From a virus, in IMG/VR virus record IMGVR_UViG_3300027140_000015, positions 1 through 29,192 of that record: a stretch of 29,192 nucleotides of DNA, one strand, 5' to 3'. The position numbers and the translations under genes were made by a program. Each line of letters begins with the position of its first letter. Position 1 is the first letter of the stretch. Below, piece after piece: positions 23,910-29,192 of this stretch. Below the pieces are notes generated by a model. That model did not search any database. It saw nothing but the letters and a program-made list of their open reading frames with translations, and was not told where the DNA came from.

Positions 23910-24703
23910 TAAGCACTCAAATCGCCGAGGATTGTCCAGGTGTTGTCAGCAAGTTTTAAAACTGTTGCAGCAGACCACTGAGCACGTAGTGAGTTTCCAG
24001 GAGTAGCGCCAATAGTTACAGAACCAGATTCTGGAGCAAAAGTTACAGTCTGTGTTTGTCCTCTAAGAACAGTAAATTGAGAACCTACTGGAAAATTTCC
24101 ACCAACTGATGTGTTTAAAGGAATAGTAATAGTCATAGCTGCGCCAGTGTTGGTGCACCAAATAACATTGTTTTTACTGGATGTAGTCACAGTAAAGCTT
24201 GATGTGCGTTGTTCAATAGTTGCATCTTGAGGAATTGCGGTAACTGAGCCAACAATACTAGAAGCGTTAATAGTACCTGTATAAAGACCCGCTGGGGTAA
24301 CAGCTGCTTGAATAACGCCAATGCTGTTTTGCCACTCTTGAAGGTTGGCTGATTGATTTAAAGCACCGCGAACAATAATACCTCTGCGGGTTGCTCCATT
24401 TGTATCTACTCGGTTGCTGCTATCTCCATCAGCAGATTTGCGAAGGTACTGGGTGTGGGAGTCAGCAACAACGCCGTTTTCAATATTACCTAGACGTGCG
24501 CTTAAGCTTTCATAAGAAGTAGAGGCAGCGTTAAATGTTGCGGACGGGTTTGCTGCTACAGAGGTTTGGGGATTAGTACCAACAATTGACTGGATTGCAA
24601 CAACTTCTTCTTGAAGTGAGTTTGGGTGTGATGCGTCTACAGTGTCGGTAATGTTGTACTTAGTATCAAATACTCGTACGGAACCTGGATATGATGCTGC
24701 CAT
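23909..24703 (-). CDS. Tail fibre-type virion protein
   Basis: 264 residues from the ATG at 24703 (MAASYPGSVRVFDTKYNITD), preceded by AAAGGA; the longer TTG-started frame is rejected. The first ~45 residues, ending in 'TVDASHPNSLQEEVVAIQSI', are a common N-terminal module of phage fibre and appendage proteins. 'DSHTQYLRKSADG' follows near residue 100. The C-terminal half is Thr/Ser-rich and probably forms a beta-structured head (AAMTITIPLNTSVGG, VTFAPESGSVTIG). It stops inside the start of the FN3-Hint gene. It likely supplies part of a surface fibre. Confidence 0.65.
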   Translation of the reverse strand: MAASYPGSVRVFDTKYNITDTVDASHPNSLQEEVVAIQSIVGTNPQTSVAANPSATFNAASTSYESLSARLGNIENGVVADSHTQYLRKSADGDSSNRVDTNGATRRGIIVRGALNQSANLQEWQNSIGVIQAAVTPAGLYTGTINASSIVGSVTAIPQDATIEQRTSSFTVTTSSKNNVIWCTNTGAAMTITIPLNTSVGGNFPVGSQFTVLRGQTQTVTFAPESGSVTIGATPGNSLRAQWSAATVLKLADNTWTILGDLSA

Positions 24704-24720
24704 GGTAGTCCTTTCAAATG

Positions 24721-24879
24721 CTAGTTCTGGCTTTCGCCATTTGGTCCGCGGCCTGGTCTGTTCCAAGCCCCTATGCTAGGTTTTTCTTTATCGGTCAAGA
24801 ATAGCTTTCTTATACCAAATCTGGAATCCCTAATATGCAAAACTTTCACTTTTGCCGACTTAAACTCTTTTTTTCTCAT
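24721..24879 (-). CDS. 52-residue basic small protein
   Basis: A frame of 53 codons including TAG at 24723-24721. It begins MRKKEFKSAKVKVLHIRDSR and ends GAWNRPGRGPNGESQN. The ATG at 24879-24877 overlaps the TGA of the preceding 60-residue gene (ATGA), the coupling used across this phage. It then leaves 17 nt to the next ATG, enough to hold that gene's AAAGGA. It is rich in Lys and Arg with no obvious fold. The tight junctions are the main evidence that it is real. Confidence 0.55.
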   Translation of the reverse strand: MRKKEFKSAKVKVLHIRDSRFGIRKLFLTDKEKPSIGAWNRPGRGPNGESQN

Positions 24880-25058
24880 GGATTCCAACGACTCCATTGT
24901 AGCGCATGCGTGTCCTTAGGCTTAATTGGAGAAGTCACAAAGGTCTTTCGGTCACGAAATTGGCGAGGGCTAGAAATAGAAGATTTAATTGAAGACTTGG
25001 TTTCTGAAGTGACAGAAGAAGTTATTTTAGCCTTCTGTGATTTTCTACTTTTTGCCAT
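24876..25058 (-). CDS. 60-residue Ser/Lys-rich small protein
   Basis: 60 residues, starting at the ATG at 25058 inside the end of the 127-residue gene and stopping in an ATGA overlap with the next ORF. The N-terminal half is Ser/Lys/Thr-rich (KSSIKSSISSPRQFRDRK) and the C-terminus reads 'DTHALQWSRWNP'. It is basic, probably disordered, and no family is recognised. The Shine-Dalgarno site is weak, so expression would depend on coupling to the gene before it. Confidence 0.5.
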   Translation of the reverse strand: MAKSRKSQKAKITSSVTSETKSSIKSSISSPRQFRDRKTFVTSPIKPKDTHALQWSRWNP

Positions 25059-25428
25059 TTTTTACTCGTGGTCCGTCAAGTTTAGTGAGGTCTACGGCAG
25101 GAAGGTGTGCGGTATCGGAGCCAAAACCAAATGATTTGGCTTCTGGCTTTTTTTCTTTAAATTTAGCTGGTGGTTTGGTAGCTGCCTTTTTAACTGGAGC
25201 TTTAGATGGAGCTTTAGCTGGAGCTGCCTTTTTAACTGGAGCTGACTTTTTACCTTTTGCCTCTGCTCTAGCACGGCTTTTTAATATAGAATTAGTGCCA
25301 GCTTGTGTAGACTGCATTTTAGGTAGGCCTTTTGAACGGCCAGTCTTAGCATTTGCAGCTAAGGATTCGATTCCGCCAATAGTAACGTTTTTAGAGCTAA
25401 CTCTAGAGTTTCGTTTAATCATTCCCAT
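25045..25428 (-). CDS. Basic Lys/Ala/Pro-rich protein
   Basis: 127 residues. The middle ~50 residues are histone-tail-like: 'KGKKSAPVKKAAPAKAPSKA' continuing with 'PVKKAATKPPAKFKEKKPEA'. The ends are more ordered (SRVSSKNVTIGGIESLAANA, then DTAHLPAVDLTKLDGPRV). It could bind DNA or act as a positively charged tether, like H1-type proteins of phages and bacteria. Tandem ATGs at 25428 and 25422 leave a small uncertainty about the start. It overlaps a small zinc-finger ORF upstream and the 60-residue ORF downstream. Confidence 0.6.
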   Translation of the reverse strand: MGMIKRNSRVSSKNVTIGGIESLAANAKTGRSKGLPKMQSTQAGTNSILKSRARAEAKGKKSAPVKKAAPAKAPSKAPVKKAATKPPAKFKEKKPEAKSFGFGSDTAHLPAVDLTKLDGPRVKNGKK

Positions 25429-25537
25429 ACTCTGATTGTAGGTGCTTCTCCTCGCACATTCTGGCTAAATCAGGGACTACATAACGTTTATTACATAAAG
25501 CGCAGGTCCAGCGCTTTAAGCGCTCGGAATCATCCAC
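25415..25537 (-). CDS. 40-residue zinc-finger-like small protein (GTG start)
   Basis: A 41-codon frame from the GTG at 25537-25535, reading VDDSERLKRWTCALCNKRYV, then VPDLARMCEEKHLQSE. The spacing Cys-x2-Cys ... Cys-x3-His (CALC, MCEEKH) is a plausible zinc site. The GTG overlaps the stop of the previous small ORF (GTGGATGA). The frame ends 14 nt into the next gene. The Shine-Dalgarno site is modest (GGTGGGCGG). The zinc motif argues that it is not a chance ORF. Confidence 0.5.
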   Translation of the reverse strand: MDDSERLKRWTCALCNKRYVVPDLARMCEEKHLQSEYGND

Positions 25538-25625
25538 GCTCCGCCCACCAGCACCCAAGGAGTATTACTGCAACCAAAGTTACAAGAAACACCCCTTGGA
25601 AGGTGATATGTGTTAGATAGTACAA
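25530..25625 (-). CDS. 31-residue single-span membrane peptide (putative)
   Basis: A frame that begins with TTG directly after the TAA of the CHAP gene and reads YYLTHITFQGVFLVTLVAVI after the start, then LLGCWWAERG. It has one clear hydrophobic span and a short polar end. GGTAAG just before it is a weak ribosome binding site; an internal GTG at 25592 preceded by AAGG is an alternative start giving 20 residues. A one-helix peptide next to an endolysin would fit a holin regulator or small pinholin-like role, which is speculative. Confidence 0.4.
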   Translation of the reverse strand: MYYLTHITFQGVFLVTLVAVILLGCWWAERG

Positions 25626-26180
25626 TTACTTACCGCAGGTTGGGCACTTATCCGCTGCTTTTACTTTTGCAGCTGGTGTGGCACCAAACTTAGGTCGACC
25701 AAAACCTACGATAGAAATTTGAACCTTCTTAGGGTTTTTCTTGTAGGCACGGAGTTTCTTAGAAACTTGTCCGCCATTTCTTTGGCTTCCCTTGTCATCT
25801 GGGCTGGTATTTCCTTCAATGCACCAAACTGTGCCGTCGCCATTGTCTTTGATAACAATGCCTACGTGAGAGATTCTATCGACGCCATCTGATGGGAAAT
25901 CAAAATACGCGATATCTCCAGCATCTGGGTCTGCAATGTCTCCATCAATCCAAGCGTTAGCCTTCTTAAACGCTGCTGCGCCACCTGGTGTGTAAACGGT
26001 ATTAGGAACCTTTACTCCAGCCTCGTTAGCGCACCAGTTTACAAAAGACCCACACCATGGCTGAAAGTTAGCCTTTGTGTAAGCGCCGTACTTGGTTTCG
26101 TTGTCTTTAGGACCTTCAATGGTTCCTAGTTCTGCTGTTGCAACTTCAATGAGTTTAGCTGCTGTGCCTTGGTCTGCCAT
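25626..26180 (-). CDS. CHAP-domain peptidoglycan hydrolase (endolysin)
   Basis: 184 residues. The CHAP (NlpC/P60-type) signature is clear: 'QPWCGSFVNWCANEAG' with catalytic Cys43, 'AGDIAYFDFPSDGVDRISHV' with His105, and 'VWCIEGNTS' with Glu122 or Asn124 as the third residue. Such enzymes cut peptide bonds or the amide in peptidoglycan. The C-terminus is a Lys/Ala linker ending in 'KCPTCGK', a single CxxC of unknown use. There is no signal peptide, so release would rely on a holin. Its ATG overlaps the stop of the holin-like gene at 26180-26548 (TAATG), supporting an endolysin role. A virion-borne hydrolase is the alternative. Confidence 0.85.
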   Translation of the reverse strand: MADQGTAAKLIEVATAELGTIEGPKDNETKYGAYTKANFQPWCGSFVNWCANEAGVKVPNTVYTPGGAAAFKKANAWIDGDIADPDAGDIAYFDFPSDGVDRISHVGIVIKDNGDGTVWCIEGNTSPDDKGSQRNGGQVSKKLRAYKKNPKKVQISIVGFGRPKFGATPAAKVKAADKCPTCGK

Positions 26181-26548
26181 TATCGCTTATCCCAATCTTC
26201 ATCAACTGGCTGCTCTTCAGGGACTTCGCCTTCTGGCTTTCCTGATGTTGGAGCAGAAATAATGATGTCAGTTCCATTTTGCTTAGCTTCTACCTTTAGG
26301 TCAGCTTCTGTTTTAGAGTTAACATCAACTGCTGCAAACGCTGCATTAATTTCTTCTAGGTCTAGCTTGCCGTCATTCATAAAACCACGTGCTAGCTTCT
26401 CTACGACTGCGGCAACCGCTGTTAAACCAGCTACTGTTATTGCTGTGATAGTGTCGACGCCAGCAATGGCACCTGCACCAATTACTGAGAGACCACTAGC
26501 AGCAAATGTTGCAAGGATTCTCAGAAGAATGTTTCCTATTGATTTCAT
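26180..26548 (-). CDS. Holin-like membrane protein with EF-hand-like motif
   Basis: 122 residues. Two hydrophobic segments (about 6-28, 'LLRILATFAASGLSVIGAGA', and 30-50, 'DTITAITVAGLTAVAAVVEK') look like membrane helices. They are followed by 'NDGKLDLEEINAAF', half of an EF-hand-like loop. The C-terminal 45 residues are acidic and soluble. It abuts the 50-residue membrane protein upstream with no gap and overlaps the CHAP gene downstream, so a holin function is likely. The calcium-site motif is incomplete and echoes the DG-repeats of the adjacent large protein. Confidence 0.65.
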   Translation of the reverse strand: MKSIGNILLRILATFAASGLSVIGAGAIAGVDTITAITVAGLTAVAAVVEKLARGFMNDGKLDLEEINAAFAAVDVNSKTEADLKVEAKQNGTDIIISAPTSGKPEGEVPEEQPVDEDWDKR

Positions 26549-26701
26549 TTATTCCTCATCTTTTGGGTTTCGTAGTGGGTAGGTAACAGCCCAAGCAACC
26601 AAAGTTCCAATAATTGCGTAACCAACGATTGTTTTTGCTGAACCGTCTAGTACTACCCATGCAATGAACATGCCAAGCAGTGTCCATAGTTGGTCAATCA
26701 T
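26549..26701 (-). CDS. 50-residue two-span membrane protein
   Basis: A 51-codon frame from the ATG at 26701, reading MIDQLWTLLGMFIAWVVLDG, then SAKTIVGYAIIGTLVAWAVT and YPLRNPKDEE, with stop TAA directly before the next ATG. Two hydrophobic stretches (5-18 and 24-40) and a charged tail suggest a small holin or antiholin. AAGAGA lies just upstream of the start. It forms a contiguous block with the holin-like and CHAP genes. Confidence 0.6.
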   Translation of the reverse strand: MIDQLWTLLGMFIAWVVLDGSAKTIVGYAIIGTLVAWAVTYPLRNPKDEE

Positions 26702-26715
26702 GTCTCTTATAATTT

Positions 26716-29192
26716 TCAAGTTCTGCGTCTCCTAGTTCCTTTTGACTCTCCAGAGGCGCCTCCGCCTCCAGAACTTCCTCCACCACTTGAACCACCAGTG
26801 CTTCCACCAGTAGCTCCTGCTGCTGCACCAACTGCATTAATAGCAGCGCCCGCAGCAACAACGGCAGCGACTACCATTTCGGTTGCTTCTTCACGTTCTT
26901 CGGGGGACATATCAGCACCAATACTTCCAAGTGCTTTCAGGGCTTGACCAGGGTCATCAAATATTGCGCCAATTAACTCTGCAGGGCTCTCTAGTAGCAC
27001 GAGTGCTGCAGCAACGTCTGCTGTAATTATAACTTCATTTCCGTTTTCATCCTGCCTAACCTCGACAGGTGTCTCTGCTGGAAGGTCCTTATACTCAATT
27101 CCAGCATCTTGAATTTGCTCTTTTGTAAGGGCCTCACCTGGGGCTACAGACTCAATGAGTGCTGTAGCAACTAGGTCTTTCTCAGCCTCGCTAAGTTTGC
27201 CGTCTTCCTGTAGGGCGTCAACTAGGGCTGTAACTTCCTCAGCGGTAACCTCACCGTCTGCGTTTAGTGCATCCATAACATCTTCAGCATCAGCAGCTGT
27301 AAGTTTGCCATCAGATAGAACGTCCTCTACTGCATTACCTACAGATTCCTCTTCTGTAACAACTACTTCCTCTTCAGGACTAGCAACTTCTTCTTCAGTT
27401 GTGATATCCTCTGGTAATGATTCTTCTGACGGATTTTCTGGCTCTGTTTCTGGTAACTCTGGTTGTACTTCTTCTTCCACGGGTGGTTCGACTTCCGAAG
27501 GAGTCTCCTCGTCTTCTACGACTGGCTCTTCGGGCTCTTCCACTGGTGGTTGCTCTTCTGTGGGTTCTGATGGCGTTTCTGTATCAGGCTCAGTAGATGG
27601 ACTTTCAGAATCTGTCTGAGGAGGAGTGGTTGGCTCATCGACAACAGGAGACGTTGGGTTTTCTGGAACTACAGGCGCAGGTGGCGTTGAAGAAGAAGCA
27701 GCTGCTTGAGCAGCAGCTTCAGCAGCAGCCTGAGCAGCCTGAGCAGCCTGAGCAGCCTGAGCAGCCGCAGCAGCCGCAGCAGCCTGTTGAGCCGCAGCAG
27801 CCTGAGCAGCAGCAGCCTGTTGAGCCGCTAGTAGCGCAGCAGCCTGAGCCTCCGCTTCAATACGAGAGTTCGTACTGGACACCACAGGAGCGATAGCTTC
27901 AGCTTTTATAATTGCAGTGTCAGCTAATTGATTTGCTGTTGTTAAAGCGATATTCTGCGCTGATTGGAGGTTAGTTAATGTTTGAGTTTCTGTTGTTAGT
28001 GTGGTCTGAACTTCTGCAAGTGCTGTCACTGCTGTTGTTTTCACTTCTGTAAGCGTTGCAAGAACGGCAGTATCAGTAGTAAGAGTTGTTTGAGCAGTTG
28101 CTAAAGTAGTTGTAGCGGTTGCAACTATGGCTTCTTTTTGAGTATTAGTTACTGCGGTTAGTTGAGTTAAAACCCCGTCTTGTCTAACACCACTTCTAGG
28201 CCCACCGTATACAACAGTGCTTCCAGACATGGTTCCTATGCCAGTCCACTCACCTGTTGCTGGGTTAACTGTCATATCCCAGTTCATATTAGTAAGAGGG
28301 CCTTGGCTATCTCCCCATTTATGCACATCCCAATCCACACTTAAAGTGGTTTCTGTTGTAGTAACAGTAATTTTTGCATCTGTACCACTGCTCATAAAGT
28401 CAGATTGAAATACATAAATACCATTTGGCTTCATGTTAGGCCAGTCCCAGTATGTGTAATCTTTTCCACCAAATGAAATAATTCCTTTAGGGCTTACATA
28501 TATCTGACTGTCTGTTCCCTGTCCTTCAAATACTGTTGTTCCCATTTTAATATCAAACGGGGTTGTTATTTTTGCAGCGTCATCTCCCATTGCTGGAAGA
28601 ACTGTTGTTGTAACAGTAGGAACGGCTGGGGCAACTGGGGCTACATAACCAGGTGTTGTATAGGTAATAGCGTTAGCGGGTAGCGTAGTTGCTACTTGTA
28701 AAGCAGTTGTGGCTGTTGCTACTGCAGCTGTATCTGTTGCTACTACCGCTGTTTGAGACTCCACTGCTGCTGTGGCTGTAGCAACAACTGCGGTTGCAGT
28801 AGTAACGTCTTGCGTTACTACGGCTACTACTGCTGTTTGAGACTCTACTGCTGCAACAGCAATTACTGCTACGGCTGTTGCTGACTCTGCCGCTGCAATT
28901 GCTGTAGTTGCCTCTGCAACAGCTGTTACAACAGCAGTATCAGAAGCCGCTGCTATTGGTATAATTGTGTTAGCAACAGTAGCTGTTGCTGTATCAATTT
29001 TCTCTTGTACGGAGGTAACTGTAGGTGTCTCAGGAGCTGTTGTGGTTGTTGGTGTTGCCTCTGGTGTGGTGGATTGGCTGGTCGATGGCGTTCCGCTGGA
29101 TGAAGATTCGGTTACTGGTGGAGTTGAACCAGTTGAAGAAGGAGACGGCTGAGGCTCAGAAGTTGGTGCAGAGTCTCCAGAAGACGCAGGAG
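26716..29192 (-). CDS. Giant low-complexity surface-type protein (N-terminus outside window)
   Basis: At least 824 residues are open to the right edge; the frame is stop-free beyond an internal GTG at 28764, so that is not the true start. In order it has a Ser/Pro/Thr-rich stretch, Ala/Val/Thr-rich probable coiled coil with two 'VESQTAVVA' repeats, a globular beta domain ('TPFDIKMGTTVFEGQG ... IISFGGKDYTYWDWPNMKPN'), more coiled coil, a poly-Ala/Gln tract, and a long Pro/Glu-rich stalk. Three degenerate EF-hand or dockerin-like repeats follow (SDGKLTAADAE, NADGEVTAEEV, QEDGKLSEAEK). Near the C-terminus are a hydrophobic Ala/Val stretch, a Gly/Ser linker and an Arg-rich end (TRRRRT). It resembles a fibrous adhesin or tail-fibre stalk. 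The family is not recognised. Confidence 0.55.
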   Translation of the reverse strand, partial: PASSGDSAPTSEPQPSPSSTGSTPPVTESSSSGTPSTSQSTTPEATPTTTTAPETPTVTSVQEKIDTATATVANTIIPIAAASDTAVVTAVAEATTAIAAAESATAVAVIAVAAVESQTAVVAVVTQDVTTATAVVATATAAVESQTAVVATDTAAVATATTALQVATTLPANAITYTTPGYVAPVAPAVPTVTTTVLPAMGDDAAKITTPFDIKMGTTVFEGQGTDSQIYVSPKGIISFGGKDYTYWDWPNMKPNGIYVFQSDFMSSGTDAKITVTTTETTLSVDWDVHKWGDSQGPLTNMNWDMTVNPATGEWTGIGTMSGSTVVYGGPRSGVRQDGVLTQLTAVTNTQKEAIVATATTTLATAQTTLTTDTAVLATLTEVKTTAVTALAEVQTTLTTETQTLTNLQSAQNIALTTANQLADTAIIKAEAIAPVVSSTNSRIEAEAQAAALLAAQQAAAAQAAAAQQAAAAAAAAQAAQAAQAAQAAAEAAAQAAASSSTPPAPVVPENPTSPVVDEPTTPPQTDSESPSTEPDTETPSEPTEEQPPVEEPEEPVVEDEETPSEVEPPVEEEVQPELPETEPENPSEESLPEDITTEEEVASPEEEVVVTEEESVGNAVEDVLSDGKLTAADAEDVMDALNADGEVTAEEVTALVDALQEDGKLSEAEKDLVATALIESVAPGEALTKEQIQDAGIEYKDLPAETPVEVRQDENGNEVIITADVAAALVLLESPAELIGAIFDDPGQALKALGSIGADMSPEEREEATEMVVAAVVAAGAAINAVGAAAGATGGSTGGSSGGGSSGGGGASGESKGTRRRRT
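27699..27850 (-). repeat. GCAGCC-type trinucleotide-rich repeat
   Basis: Short units such as GCAGCCTGA are repeated many times and encode the Ala/Gln-rich tract of the giant protein on the minus strand. The regularity suggests replication slippage and possible length variation. The same DNA gives long but spurious open frames on the plus strand. Confidence 0.75.

Noticed and set aside
24704-24766. N-terminal extension of the fibre gene at 23909 to a TTG at 24766
   Set aside because: The ATG at 24703 has AAAGGA at the right distance, and the extension overlaps another small ORF in a different frame.
25459-25475. A further copy of the GTCAGGCTAAA element (CTGGCTAAATCAGG)
   Set aside because: Only the GGCTAAA core matches, it lies inside a coding frame, and no -10-like box occurs at the 23-nt spacing.
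27155-27896. Plus-strand Ser-rich and Gln/Pro-rich open frames (154 and 99 codons)
   Set aside because: They are mirror images of the low-complexity Glu/Pro and Ala/Gln tracts of the minus-strand giant protein.
28764-28764. GTG at 28764 as the start of the giant protein
   Set aside because: No stop codon occurs in frame from there to the window edge and the repeat pattern VESQTAVVA continues upstream, so the gene begins outside the window.

Overview
This window is part of the genome of a tailed double-stranded DNA bacteriophage, or a prophage or metagenomic copy of one. It carries a compact packaging and head module: large terminase, portal, coiled-coil scaffold candidate and an N4-gp56-type major capsid protein. 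Around it lie long fibre-like proteins, several holin-like membrane proteins and two cell-wall hydrolases. No integrase, replication gene, tRNA, CRISPR array or insertion sequence was seen. Base composition looks moderately AT-rich. The DUF2746-like holin candidate, the CHAP endolysin and the fibre style would fit a phage of a low-GC aquatic actinobacterium, but that host guess is weak. Every gene except one lies on the minus strand, so transcription runs from high to low coordinates, and most neighbours overlap by ATGA or TAATG junctions.

Layout in transcription order. (i) 29192-24703: a very large low-complexity protein open at the window edge, two small holin-like proteins, a CHAP hydrolase, four tightly coupled small ORFs (three under 55 codons), a basic Lys/Ala-rich protein and a fibre protein. 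(ii) 23909-18890: a fibronectin-III / Cys-rich / Pro-Thr-repeat protein ending in a Hint (Hedgehog/intein-like) autoprocessing domain, then a 2-oxoglutarate/Fe(II) oxygenase resembling prolyl 4-hydroxylase, a second such oxygenase, a DUF6065-like protein, a zinc-ribbon protein and a PF11397-type glycosyltransferase. (iii) 18803-17739: a virion protein whose PASTA domain is split by an inserted beta module. (iv) 17143-17676: a secreted lysozyme-like protein, the only plus-strand gene, with a hairpin in its leader and a shared bidirectional terminator. (v) 16905-14784: two holin-like membrane proteins and a string of small proteins, some zinc-binding. (vi) 14661-8027: terminase, two small proteins, portal, scaffold candidate, capsid protein and one small head protein. 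(vii) 7933-1: a neck-like protein with a BppU-like C-terminal domain, a 777-residue collagen-like fibre, a second collagen-like protein with an Mtd-like N-terminus, an 1097-residue virion protein and small distal proteins.

Three points stand out. First, collagen-like G-P-T fibres and a PTAP-repeat protein share the genome with a prolyl-hydroxylase-like enzyme and a glycosyltransferase of the family that glycosylates hydroxyproline in Dictyostelium Skp1. This suggests a phage pathway that hydroxylates and glycosylates its own fibres. Second, the Hint domain keeps its key Cys, His and Asn residues at the very end of a surface-type protein, suggesting self-cleavage or covalent attachment. Third, an 11-bp element, GTCAGGCTAAA on the plus strand, recurs three times exactly and once as a variant, always just after a stop codon. 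In three of the four cases a -10-like hexamer follows exactly 23 nt downstream, as expected for a phage-specific late promoter.
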